Below are positions 8,153 to 16,255 of a stretch of DNA of 64,000 nucleotides, one piece after another. Each line of letters begins with the position of its first letter. The stretch's first letter is position 1. The position numbers were made by a program, and so were the translations under genes. The notes under the pieces are model-generated. The model had not been told where the DNA came from. It worked only from the letters and a program-made list of their open reading frames with translations, and did not search any database. Source of the DNA: Micromonospora cabrerizensis (GTDB lineage: Bacteria > Actinomycetota > Actinomycetes > Mycobacteriales > Micromonosporaceae); assembly GCF_022230955.1 (NCBI RefSeq), contig NZ_JAKKFI010000077.1, positions 62,001 to 126,000 on the forward strand, written 5' to 3'.

Positions 8153-9937
8153 TCAGAGGTATTGACCGGTGTTGCTGGCGGTCTCGATCGACCGACCGGC
8201 CTCGGCGCCCTTGCCTCCGGAGACGAGCGTACGGATGTAGACGATCCGTTCGCCCTTCTTGCCGGAGATGCGGGCCCAGTCGTCGGGGTTGGTGGTGTTG
8301 GGGAGGTCCTCGTTCTCGCGGAACTCGTCGACGCAGGCGTCGAGCAGGTGCTGCAGGCGCAGCCCCTTGCGACCGGAGGTGAGGAACTCCTTGATGGCCA
8401 TCTTCTTGCTCCGGTCGACGATGTTCTGGATCATCGCGCCGGAGTTGAAGTCCTTGAAGTAGAGGACTTCCTTGTCACCGTTGGCGTAGGTGACCTCGAG
8501 GAAGCGGTTCTCCTCGGTTTCGGAGTACATCCGCAGCACCACGGCGTCGATCATGGCCGCGACCGTGGCCTGGGCGTCGGCCCCGTGCTCGGCCAGGTCG
8601 TCCGGGTGCAGGGGCAGCCCGGACAGGATGTACTTGGAGAAGATGTCCTTGGCCGCTTCGGCGTCCGGTCGCTCGATCTTGATCTTCACGTCGAGCCGAC
8701 CGGGGCGCAGGATCGCCGGGTCGATCATGTCTTCCCGGTTGGAGGCGCCGATGACGATGACGTTCTCCAGGCCCTCCACGCCGTCGATCTCGCTGAGCAG
8801 CTGCGGGACGATGGTGTTCTCCACGTCGGAGGAGACGCCGGAGCCGCGGGTCCGGAAGATCGAGTCCATCTCGTCGAAGAACACGATCACCGGCGTGCCC
8901 TCGCCGGCCTTCTCCCGTGCCCGCTGGAAGATCAGCCGGATGTGCCGCTCGGTCTCGCCGACGTACTTGTTGAGCAGCTCGGGGCCCTTGATGTTGAGGA
9001 AGAAGCTGGTGTGCTTCTCCTTGCCCTGCCGTTCGGCGATCTTCTTGGCCAGCGAGTTGGCCACCGCCTTGGCGATGAGCGTCTTGCCACAGCCGGGCGG
9101 GCCGTAGAGCAGGATGCCCTTGGGCGGGCGGAGCTGGTGCTCACGGAACAGGTCCGCGTGCAGGAAGGGAAGCTCCACCGCGTCGCGGATCTGCTCGATC
9201 TGCGACTGGAGGCCACCGATGTCGCCGTAGTCGACGTCGGGCACCTCCTCCAGGACCAGCTCCTCGACCTCGCTCTTCGGGATCCGCTCGTACGCGTAGG
9301 CCGAGCGGGGCTCGATCATGAGCGAGTCGCCGGCCCGGATCGCCGAGCCGATGAGCGTCTCGGCGAGGTGCACGATGCGCTCCTCGTCGGAGTGGGAGAC
9401 CACCAGCGCCCGGTCGCCCGGCCCGCCGTTCGGCCCCTCCAGGATCTCCTTGAGCATCACCACTTCGCCGACCCGCTCGTAGCCGAACGCGTCGACGATG
9501 TTGAGCGCGTCGTTGAGCAGGACCTCCTGGCCACGGCGCAGGTCACCCACCTCGAGGGAGGGTGAGACCGCGACCCGTAGTTTGCGGCCACCGGTGAAGA
9601 CGTCCACCGAGCCGTCCTCGTGCCCGGCCAGGAAGACGCCATACCCGCTCGGCGGTTGCGCGAGCCGGTCGATCTCCTCCTTGAGCGTCACGATCTGCGT
9701 GCGAGCTTCCTTGAGGGTGCTCACCAGCCGGTCGTTGTTCTCGGTCAGCCGCGCCAACTGTGCCTGGGTGGCCGCCAGCCGCTCTTCGAGCTGCCGGACG
9801 TGTCGGGGGCTTTCGGTCAACTTACGCCGCACCAGAGCGAGTTCCTCCTGAAGGAACGCGACCTGCGTGGAGAGATCGTGGGCTTCCTTCTCCCACCGTG
9901 CGGCGCGCGAGTCCGCGTCGTCGCTGCGTGCTGCCAC
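8153..9937 (-). CDS. arc: Proteasomal AAA ATPase Arc/Mpa
   Basis: A 594-residue ring ATPase that recognises pupylated proteins, unfolds them and threads them into the 20S core. In order: an N-terminal coiled coil (about residues 15-95) that binds Pup, tandem OB folds (about 97-235), and the AAA module with Walker A GPPGCGKT at 279-286 and Walker B VFFDEMDS near 352-359. The C-terminus ends Gly-Gln-Tyr-Leu; the penultimate Tyr is the proteasome-docking feature of the family. GTG at 9937 is supported by GGAGGTGGGAC immediately upstream; the longer frame reaching 10417 runs over the ferredoxin gene and is not real. It is the first gene of the minus-strand proteasome region. Confidence 0.97.
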   Translation of the reverse strand: MAARSDDADSRAARWEKEAHDLSTQVAFLQEELALVRRKLTESPRHVRQLEERLAATQAQLARLTENNDRLVSTLKEARTQIVTLKEEIDRLAQPPSGYGVFLAGHEDGSVDVFTGGRKLRVAVSPSLEVGDLRRGQEVLLNDALNIVDAFGYERVGEVVMLKEILEGPNGGPGDRALVVSHSDEERIVHLAETLIGSAIRAGDSLMIEPRSAYAYERIPKSEVEELVLEEVPDVDYGDIGGLQSQIEQIRDAVELPFLHADLFREHQLRPPKGILLYGPPGCGKTLIAKAVANSLAKKIAERQGKEKHTSFFLNIKGPELLNKYVGETERHIRLIFQRAREKAGEGTPVIVFFDEMDSIFRTRGSGVSSDVENTIVPQLLSEIDGVEGLENVIVIGASNREDMIDPAILRPGRLDVKIKIERPDAEAAKDIFSKYILSGLPLHPDDLAEHGADAQATVAAMIDAVVLRMYSETEENRFLEVTYANGDKEVLYFKDFNSGAMIQNIVDRSKKMAIKEFLTSGRKGLRLQHLLDACVDEFRENEDLPNTTNPDDWARISGKKGERIVYIRTLVSGGKGAEAGRSIETASNTGQYL

Positions 9938-10114
9938 GTCCCACCTCCCCGGGGGGCTTGAACGTTCTGCCCTAACACTAGCCGCTATGAGGCCGATTCG
10001 GTCCCACGCAACACCCTCGTCACCGAACCTTGATCGCCAAGGGTGGCCTGACGGGCCGTTACTGGCGTTCGGGTACCGTCGAAGCGTAGGACGGGAGAAC
10101 ATGGGGGGTGCACC

Positions 10115-10408
10115 GTGGCCGAGGTCGCGACCGATCAGCTGCAGGTCTGGGTGGACCAGGATCTCTGCACGGGTGACGGGCTCTGCGTGCAGTACGCGCC
10201 GGAGGTCTTCGAGTTCGACATCGACGGTCTCGCCTACGTCAAGGGAGCCGACGGTGAGCTGCGGATGGCGCCGGGCAGCCGCGTCGACGTGCCGGAGCAC
10301 CTGCGACTCGAAGTGATCGACTCCGCGAAGGAGTGCCCGGGCGACTGCATCCACGTGGTGCGCGGCGACGGTGTCGAGGTCGCCGGCCCGGACGCCGAGG
10401 ACGACTGA
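10115..10408 (+). CDS. Small iron-sulfur ferredoxin
   Basis: A 97-residue ferredoxin-like protein. Cysteines occur as C-x5-C (residues 18 and 24, in LCTGDGLC) and as C-x3-C (in ECPGDCIH, near residues 75-79), a pattern of single-cluster [3Fe-4S] or [4Fe-4S] ferredoxins used as one-electron carriers, often for cytochrome P450s. No P450 or reductase is adjacent, so the partner is unknown. The start is GTG at 10115, after a G-rich stretch. It is divergent from arc, which starts 177 bases away; I recall a similar ferredoxin beside arc in other actinobacteria (established only from memory of gene neighbourhoods). Confidence 0.85.
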   Translation: MAEVATDQLQVWVDQDLCTGDGLCVQYAPEVFEFDIDGLAYVKGADGELRMAPGSRVDVPEHLRLEVIDSAKECPGDCIHVVRGDGVEVAGPDAEDD

Positions 10409-10416
10409 GCGACCCA

Positions 10417-10442
10417 CCGGCCGGGCCGCGCGGCCCGGCCGG
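10417..10442. terminator. Perfect 26-bp palindrome between convergent genes
   Basis: The 26 bases 10417-10442 are a perfect palindrome (CCGGCCGGGCCGC and its complement), able to form a long GC hairpin. It begins nine bases after the ferredoxin stop and ends 18 bases before the stop of the convergent gene, so it likely terminates both. Confidence 0.6.
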
Positions 10443-10460
10443 CCCCGAAAGGGGTACGCC

Positions 10461-11033
10461 TCAGAGCATCGGACGACCGACCACCGAGGCGACCAGCCGC
10501 GCGAACTCCTCCAGCCGGGCGATCTGACCCGCCCCGCCGTCGTCGAGGGTCTTGCCGAAGCGCAGCGCGTCGTGCCGTGGCGTGCCGGCCATCTCCTCGC
10601 TCGGCGGCGCCTCGTCCAGTGAGGTCAGCAGCAGGTAGACGTCGATGCTGTCGACCCGGATCTCGCCGCTCTCGGAGCGGTTGAGCCGCCGCCGGCAGCC
10701 GACCTCGGTCACGGTCGAGACCGGCACCACCCGCAGCGACGAGGTCATCGAGCCCGGTGGGCCCTCCTCCGGAGGGACGTCCTCGCCGTGCCAGAGGATC
10801 AGGCGGCTGCCGTCGCAGACGACGACCTCCTGCCACACGCCGTTGACCTCGTTGACGAAGCGTTCCAGGGTGAAGCCGAGCACCGATGCGCCGCGCAGCA
10901 CGCCGCCGAGCGCCTCCAGGGCGACGTCCGGGTCACGCAGGTAGGCCCGCGCCGCCGATTCCAGATCCTGGTAGGGCGACCAGTCGGGGAAGACCGCGGG
11001 GAGGTCACCGCCGCCGTAGCCCGGTCGGCTCAT
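10461..11033 (-). CDS. Conserved hypothetical protein
   Basis: A 190-residue soluble protein that I do not recognise as a named family. It is mixed alpha/beta in composition, with LESAARAYLRDPDVALEALGG near the N-terminus and repeated acidic segments; it has no signal peptide, membrane helix or cysteine motif. ATG at 11033 has GGGGGAGG about seven bases upstream. It follows the trmI gene by 46 bases and is probably the last gene of the M50-trmI transcript, ending at the palindromic terminator before the ferredoxin gene. Confidence 0.75.
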   Translation of the reverse strand: MSRPGYGGGDLPAVFPDWSPYQDLESAARAYLRDPDVALEALGGVLRGASVLGFTLERFVNEVNGVWQEVVVCDGSRLILWHGEDVPPEEGPPGSMTSSLRVVPVSTVTEVGCRRRLNRSESGEIRVDSIDVYLLLTSLDEAPPSEEMAGTPRHDALRFGKTLDDGGAGQIARLEEFARLVASVVGRPML

Positions 11034-11079
11034 GCCGGCGCCTCCCCCTGCTCGGCGGTGCCGACGCCCAGCTCGTTGG

Positions 11080-12072
11080 TCACGGCCTGTCCATCTCCCC
11101 CGTACCGTCGGGCTGCGCACCGGCCGCCTGGGCGGCGGCGGCCTGCCGGGCCGCCTCCGCCGCGCGCAGGTCCTGGCGGCGCTGCGCGTACGCCTCGGTG
11201 CCCTTGCTGGGCTTGCGGCGGCGCGGCGGCGCGGTCACCCCCGGGGCCAGCTTGCGCGCGGACACCAGGAACGCGGTGTGCGCGATCATCCGGTGGTCCG
11301 GGCGGACGGCGAGGCCCTCGGCGTGCCAGTCGCGCACCAGGGACTCCCAGGCGCGCGGCTCGGTCCAGCCACCGCGCTCGCGCAGCGCCTCCACCAGCTC
11401 GGAGAGCTGCGGCGTGGTGGCGACGTAGCCGATGAACACCCCGCCGGGAACCAGCGCCCGTTCGACCATGTCGAGGGTCTCCCACGGGGTCAGCATGTCC
11501 AGGATGATCCGGTCGAAGCCGGTCTCCTGGCACTGCGCCACGTCGCCCACGTGCAGGTTCCACGACGGGTGCGGGCCGTTGAAGAACGCCTCGACGTTGC
11601 GCTTGGCGATCTGGGCGAAGTCGTCACGCAGCTCGAACGAGTGCAGCTCGCCCTCGGCGCCGACGGCGCGCAGCAGTGAGCAGCTCAGCGCGCCGGAGCC
11701 GGCGCCGGCCTCGAGGACCTTCGCGCCGGGGAAGATGTCACCCATCGCGACGATCTGCGCCGAGTCCTTCGGGTAGATGACCTGGGCGCCACGCGGCATG
11801 GACAGCACGTAGTCCGACAGCAGTGGCCGCAGGGCCAGGAACGCGGTGCCGCCACCGGCGGTGGTCACCACACTGCCGTCGGGGAGCCCGATCAGCGTGT
11901 CGTGCGCCAGGATGCCGCGGTGGGTGTGGAACTCCTTGCCCGGCTCCAGCGTCACGGTGTGCATCCGCCCCTTGGGGTCGGTCAGCTGGACCCGGTCGCC
12001 GGGCCGGAACGGCCCTCGGTGCACGGGTGTCAGCGCCGGGGTGGCGGGGACGGTGGAGGGAGTTGCGGTCAC
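11080..12072 (-). CDS. trmI: tRNA (adenine-58-N1)-methyltransferase
   Basis: A 330-residue SAM-dependent enzyme that methylates N1 of A58 in the T-loop of tRNAs. After an N-terminal beta domain (GPFRPGDRVQLTDPKGR, HTHRGILAHD) come the signatures YPKDSAQIV, the SAM-binding VLEAGAGSGALS, LHSFELRDDF and the catalytic-region LDMLTPW. The C-terminus adds a basic, Ala-rich tail of about 50 residues. GTG at 12072 overlaps the TGA of the upstream M50 protease gene by four bases (GTGA), indicating translational coupling; the longer open frame upstream is antisense-like shadow of the protease. Confidence 0.93.
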   Translation of the reverse strand: MTATPSTVPATPALTPVHRGPFRPGDRVQLTDPKGRMHTVTLEPGKEFHTHRGILAHDTLIGLPDGSVVTTAGGGTAFLALRPLLSDYVLSMPRGAQVIYPKDSAQIVAMGDIFPGAKVLEAGAGSGALSCSLLRAVGAEGELHSFELRDDFAQIAKRNVEAFFNGPHPSWNLHVGDVAQCQETGFDRIILDMLTPWETLDMVERALVPGGVFIGYVATTPQLSELVEALRERGGWTEPRAWESLVRDWHAEGLAVRPDHRMIAHTAFLVSARKLAPGVTAPPRRRKPSKGTEAYAQRRQDLRAAEAARQAAAAQAAGAQPDGTGEMDRP

Positions 12073-13229
12073 GGTGTCATCTTCCGGTTGGGTTCGAGGA
12101 GCTGTGCCAGGTCCGCGATGTGCAGAATGCCGACGACATCTTCGCCTGACGTCACCACGTACTGCGCGCCCGGGTGGGTCTGTACGGCCTCCATCACCCG
12201 CTCGCCGTCCCACCCGAGGGTGAGCGTGGGAAGTGTGCCCAGGGACCGGGCCACGGCGTCCACCGCCAGCCACGGCCGGCGCTCGGCGGGGACCGCCTCG
12301 GCGGCGGCCGGGTCGACCAGCGCCACCGGCCGGCCGGTGGAGTCGGTGACCAGCAGGGCGGCGCCGGGCTGGGCAGCGTCGGCGCGTCGGCGCTGCGCCT
12401 CGGCCAGGGGCGTGCCGGTGGTCACCGGCCAGACCGGGCGGGCCAGCCGGGACAGGTCGATCAGCGGGAAGCGGCGGCTGACCCGGGCGGCCCGGATCGA
12501 CTGCCCGGCACCGCGCCAGAGGGTGACGGCGACCAGCAGCATCAGGGGCAGCGCCAGCGGCGCCAGGCGGTCGGCGACGGTGAGCAGCAGGACCAGGACC
12601 GTGGTGCCGACGGCGACGACGCGGCCGGCCCAGCCGGCGACCTCGGTGCCGAGGTGCCGGTCGCGGGTCAGCCCCCACACCGCGGCGCGCAGCGCCCGGC
12701 CACCGTCGAGCGGCAGACCGGGCAGGCTGTTGAACAGCGCGACGATGACGTTGCTGACCGCGAGCTGGAAGGCGAGCTGGTGGGCCACGGTCCCCTCGGG
12801 CAGGGCGAGCGTGGCGGCGACCGCGAGGACGCCGAGCACCGCGGAGACCGCCGGGCCGGCCAGGGACACCAGCAGGTCGACGCGGGGGGACGGGGCGTCG
12901 CGGTCCATCTCGGTGTAGCCGCCGAGCAGCTCCAGGGTGATTCCGCGCACACCGATGCCGTACCGCCGGGCGGTGAGGGCGTGACCCAGCTCGTGCAGCA
13001 GCACCGAGCCGAGCAGCGACACCACGAAGCCGAAACCGATCAGGTAGACGCTGATCTGCGGCAGGTCCAGCTGCCGGCGGGCGAACTCGGCGTACAGCAC
13101 GGCGATGAGCACCGCGAACAGGACCATGGAGCCGTTGAGGTGCAGCGGCACCCCGAACACCCGGCCGACGTTCAGGCCGAGGCGCCGGTCGGGTCGGCGC
13201 GGCGGCGGGGATGTCTGCTCCATCGCCAC
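12069..13229 (-). CDS. Site-2 protease family membrane metalloprotease (M50) with CBS-like region
   Basis: A 386-residue intramembrane zinc protease. The zinc-binding HELGH is at residues 79-83 in the second membrane helix, and the second metal site NSLPGLPLDGGR at 167-178 supplies the conserved Asn, Pro and Asp. About six hydrophobic segments span residues 30-240. The C-terminal 130 residues form a cytoplasmic CBS-type region that may bind an adenine nucleotide. Substrate is unknown; relatives cleave membrane anti-sigma factors or other membrane proteins. Start may be GTG 13229 or ATG 13223. First gene of the operon with trmI. Confidence 0.9.
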   Translation of the reverse strand: MAMEQTSPPPRRPDRRLGLNVGRVFGVPLHLNGSMVLFAVLIAVLYAEFARRQLDLPQISVYLIGFGFVVSLLGSVLLHELGHALTARRYGIGVRGITLELLGGYTEMDRDAPSPRVDLLVSLAGPAVSAVLGVLAVAATLALPEGTVAHQLAFQLAVSNVIVALFNSLPGLPLDGGRALRAAVWGLTRDRHLGTEVAGWAGRVVAVGTTVLVLLLTVADRLAPLALPLMLLVAVTLWRGAGQSIRAARVSRRFPLIDLSRLARPVWPVTTGTPLAEAQRRRADAAQPGAALLVTDSTGRPVALVDPAAAEAVPAERRPWLAVDAVARSLGTLPTLTLGWDGERVMEAVQTHPGAQYVVTSGEDVVGILHIADLAQLLEPNRKMTP

Positions 13230-13300
13230 GATGCTACGGACCGTCGCTGTGTGGGGCGGGCGGCGGTCGGTGTCACACCGGTGCCCTAACCTTTGCCGAC

Positions 13301-14215
13301 ATGACGGCGGAACCGGTCACCACCCCCCAACCTCCCACCCCGGCGCAGGCGCCGCCGACGGTGCGGGCCTCGCTGTCGCCGTCGCGCGCGGCGGATTTCA
13401 AGACCTGCCCGCTGCTCTACCGGTTCCGCAGCATCGACCGGCTGCCCGAGCGCACCACCATGGAGCAGGCCCGGGGCACACTGGTGCACGCGGTGCTGGA
13501 GCGCCTGTTCGACCTGCCCGCGCAGGGCCGCACACCGGCGGCGGCCGGCGATCTGGTGGCCCCCCAGTGGGACCGGCTGGTCACCGAGCAACCGGAGCTG
13601 GCCGGGGTGTTCGACGGGGCGGAGCCGGCCGACCCTGTGGAGTTCCTCCGCTCGGCCGCCGGGCTGTTGGAGGGTTACTTCGCCGTGGAGGATCCCACCC
13701 GGTTGGAGCCGGCCGAGCGGGAGAGCCTGATCTCGGCGGTGGTCGACGACGAGTTGCTGATCCGGGGCTACCTCGACCGGCTCGACGTCGCCCCGGACGG
13801 GGCGCTGCGGGTGGTCGACTACAAGACCGGCGGCGCTCCACGGGAGGCGTTCGAGGCGCGGGCGCTGTTCCAGCTCAAGTTCTACGCCCTGGTGCTGTGG
13901 CGCACCCGGGGGGTGGTGCCCAGGGTGCTGCGGCTGCTCTACCTGCGCGACGCCGAGGTGTTGGACTACACGCCGGACTCCGACGAGCTGGTCCGCTTCG
14001 AGCGCACCGTGGTGGCCCTGTGGCGGGCGATCGAGCAGGCCACCGCCCGGCAGGATTTCCGGCCCCGACCCAGCAAGCTGTGCGACTGGTGCAGCCACCA
14101 GGCGCTGTGCCCCACCTTCGGTGGCACTCCGCCGCCGTTCCCGGTCGCGGCGGCGAGCGCCGATCCGCTGCGCGACTCCCGGTCGGTTCCGGCGACGCCG
14201 GGCGCCGACGAGTGA
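13301..14215 (+). CDS. RecB-like PD-(D/E)XK exonuclease with Fe-S cysteines
   Basis: A 304-residue nuclease of the RecB/Cas4-like family. Motifs in order: Cys36 in FKTCPLLYRF, GTLVHAVLERL (the conserved histidine), GYLDRLD and VVDYKTG (the metal-binding Asp and Lys of PD-(D/E)XK), QLKFYALVLW, and the C-terminal CDWCSHQALC. Cys36 with the three C-terminal cysteines matches the four-cysteine iron-sulfur staple seen in AddB/Cas4-type nucleases. It has no helicase domain and is not next to cas genes, so it is a stand-alone nuclease probably in DNA repair. ATG at 13301 begins the conserved region; divergent from the M50 operon. Confidence 0.88.
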   Translation: MTAEPVTTPQPPTPAQAPPTVRASLSPSRAADFKTCPLLYRFRSIDRLPERTTMEQARGTLVHAVLERLFDLPAQGRTPAAAGDLVAPQWDRLVTEQPELAGVFDGAEPADPVEFLRSAAGLLEGYFAVEDPTRLEPAERESLISAVVDDELLIRGYLDRLDVAPDGALRVVDYKTGGAPREAFEARALFQLKFYALVLWRTRGVVPRVLRLLYLRDAEVLDYTPDSDELVRFERTVVALWRAIEQATARQDFRPRPSKLCDWCSHQALCPTFGGTPPPFPVAAASADPLRDSRSVPATPGADE

Positions 14216-14442
14216 CGGCCGTCCCCGCGACCCGGTGAGTCCGGTCCGGCCCCGGCGACGCTGATCGCCCCCTCGGGTCGGTGGGCGTGTCGCGCGCCGA
14301 CCCGGTGGACCCGACCGCACCGGTGCCGCCGCGGTCGGGACAGGGCGACCGGCCGGCCTCTACGGTGATCCGCGACGCACCCGCCCCCGTACGCGAGGAT
14401 GACCGGGTGCGGCAGCACGATGTCGACCGGACAGGAGGCGAG

Positions 14443-15129
14443 ATGACCGATCGGGGGGCCCCGGGGCGGCCGGTGCGGATCCTGCTCGCCGACGACCAGC
14501 CGCTGCTGCGTACCGGGTTCCGGATGGTGCTGGGCGCCGAGGGCGACCTGCACGTGGTCGCGGAGGCCGGTGACGGCGTGGAGGCGGTGGAGCTGTCCCG
14601 CCGGCTGCTGCCCGACGTCGTCCTGATGGACATCCGGATGCCCCGGATGGACGGGGTGGCCGCGACCCGGGCGATCGTCGACGCCCGACTGCCGGTGCGG
14701 GTGCTGGTGCTGACCACCTTCGACCTGGACGAGTACGTGGTGGGAGCGTTGCGGGCCGGTGCCAGCGGGTTCCTGGCCAAGGACGTGCCCGCCGAGGAGT
14801 TGATCGCGGCGATCCGCACGGTCGCCGGTGGGGACGCGGTGGTGGCTCCCCGCATCCTGCGGCGGCTGCTGGACCGTTTCGCCGAGCTGCTGCCCGACCC
14901 GGCGGCGACGCCGTCGGCGGCGCTCGACGCGCTCACCGACCGGGAACGCGAGGTGCTGGTGCAGGTCGCCCGGGGGCTGTCCAACGCCGAGATCGCGGCG
15001 GTGCTGTCGGTCAGCGAAACCACCATCAAGACCCACGTCGGGCATGTGCTGACCAAGCTGCGGCTGCGCGACCGGGTGCAGGCGGTCGTGCTGGCGTACG
15101 AGTCGGGGTTGGTCCGCCCCAGGGCGTAG
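14443..15129 (+). CDS. LuxR/NarL-family two-component response regulator
   Basis: A 228-residue cytoplasmic transcription regulator. The receiver domain (residues 10-125) has acidic residues in LLADDQP, the phosphoacceptor Asp63 in VLMDIRMP, the switch Thr in LTTFD and Lys in FLAKDV. The LuxR helix-turn-helix lies at about residues 160-220 (LTDREREVLVQVARGLSNAEIA...TIKTHVGHVL). ATG 14443 is preceded by AGGAGG at ideal spacing; the upstream extension of the open frame is rejected. No histidine kinase is adjacent, so it is an orphan in this window. Its target may be the exporter genes 360 bases downstream, but this is inference only. Confidence 0.92.
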   Translation: MTDRGAPGRPVRILLADDQPLLRTGFRMVLGAEGDLHVVAEAGDGVEAVELSRRLLPDVVLMDIRMPRMDGVAATRAIVDARLPVRVLVLTTFDLDEYVVGALRAGASGFLAKDVPAEELIAAIRTVAGGDAVVAPRILRRLLDRFAELLPDPAATPSAALDALTDREREVLVQVARGLSNAEIAAVLSVSETTIKTHVGHVLTKLRLRDRVQAVVLAYESGLVRPRA

Positions 15130-15487
15130 CCGCCGGCGGCCCGACTACCTCACCCGGCGTACTCGAAGATCCCACCGTGGGGGGACGGCCGCCGTTGCTT
15201 CCGTCACCTACCGTGACCGAAGACGGACCGGCGCGGTTGACCCTCCTGTGACGTGAGGGGACACAGTCGGGTCCGGCGGGGGTTTCGCCGGTTGGAAACC
15301 CGCTCGACCGGCCGTCGGGTCAGGGGCAACCCTGATCCGACATGGGGGTGCACCCGCAGCGGAATATCCGCTGCGGATCAGCCCCTGGGCGGACGGGGCG
15401 GGCGTGAGCAGCACCGATGATTGAACAGTCGCGCCGGACCATCGGGGGGCGGCGTGCGTTTTCGGACAGACGGAAGAGGTAGATGAC
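15130..15487. other. 358-base intergenic region before the ABC exporter
   Basis: No coding potential is evident. It contains a 12-base palindrome just after the response regulator stop, a perfect 23-base inverted repeat at 15354-15376, and G-rich sequence. It probably holds the exporter promoter and operator; no clear -35/-10 pair could be fixed. Confidence 0.5.
15354..15376. promoter_or_regulatory. Inverted repeat, candidate operator of the ABC exporter
   Basis: CCGCAGCGGA and TCCGCTGCGG are perfect 10-base arms around ATA. It lies about 110 bases upstream of the exporter ATPase start. It could bind a dimeric regulator or form a hairpin in a leader; the exact spacing with a 3-base centre favours an operator. 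Confidence 0.45.
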
Positions 15488-16255
15488 GTGACCGCGACGG
15501 TAGGCCAGCAGGCGCAGGCCGCGGCCCGGGCGAACGACGTGTGGAAGGTGTACGGCAGCGGCGAGGCTCAGGTCATCGCGCTGCGGGGGGTCAGCGCGGA
15601 GTTCGAACGTGGCCGCTTCACCGCGATCATGGGGCCGTCGGGGTCCGGCAAGTCGACGTTGATGCACTGCCTGGCCGGCCTGGACTCGGTGACCCGGGGG
15701 ACGGTGCAGATCGGTGAGACGACCGTCACCGGCCTGGGTGACGCGGGTCTGACGAAGCTGCGCCGCGACAAGGTCGGGTTCATCTTCCAGCAGTTCAACC
15801 TGCTGCCCACCCTGACCGCGAAGGAGAACATCCTGCTGCCGCTGTCGATCGCCGGGCGCAAGCCGGACCCGGCCTGGTACGACACGGTGATCAACACGGT
15901 CGGTCTGCGGGACCGGCTGGACCACCGGCCGGCGCAGCTCTCCGGTGGGCAGCAGCAGCGGGTGGCGTGCGCGCGGGCCCTGGTCTCCCGCCCCGAGGTG
16001 ATCTTCGCGGACGAGCCGACCGGCAACCTGGACTCGCGCTCCGGCGCGGAGGTGCTCGGCTTCCTGCGCAACTCGGTGCGGGAGCACGGCCAGACCATCG
16101 TCATGGTCACCCACGACCCGACCGCCGCCGCGTACGCCGACCGGGTGGTCTTCCTCGCCGACGGTGAGATCGTCTCGGAGCTGATCGAGCCGACCGCCGA
16201 GACGGTGCTGGACACCATGAAGAAGCTGGACACTCCGGCTGAGGTGGGCAACTGA
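15488..16255 (+). CDS. ABC transporter ATP-binding protein (MacB/LolD type)
   Basis: A 255-residue ATPase that powers the permease encoded next. Walker A GPSGSGKST is at residues 49-57, the Q-loop lies in FIFQQFNLLP, the signature LSGGQQQR at 151-158, Walker B VIFADE at 171-176 followed by PTGNLDS, and the switch histidine in VMVTHD. These are hallmarks of the MacB/LolD family, mechanotransmission exporters rather than importers. GTG at 15488 is preceded by AGAGG. The stop overlaps the permease ATG by one base, so the two are coupled. No periplasmic fusion protein is adjacent. Substrate unknown. Confidence 0.93.
   Translation: MTATVGQQAQAAARANDVWKVYGSGEAQVIALRGVSAEFERGRFTAIMGPSGSGKSTLMHCLAGLDSVTRGTVQIGETTVTGLGDAGLTKLRRDKVGFIFQQFNLLPTLTAKENILLPLSIAGRKPDPAWYDTVINTVGLRDRLDHRPAQLSGGQQQRVACARALVSRPEVIFADEPTGNLDSRSGAEVLGFLRNSVREHGQTIVMVTHDPTAAAYADRVVFLADGEIVSELIEPTAETVLDTMKKLDTPAEVGN

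Noticed and set aside
13301..14215. Cas4-like CRISPR adaptation nuclease
   Set aside because: The motif set fits, but no cas genes or arrays are nearby and stand-alone RecB-like nucleases are common.
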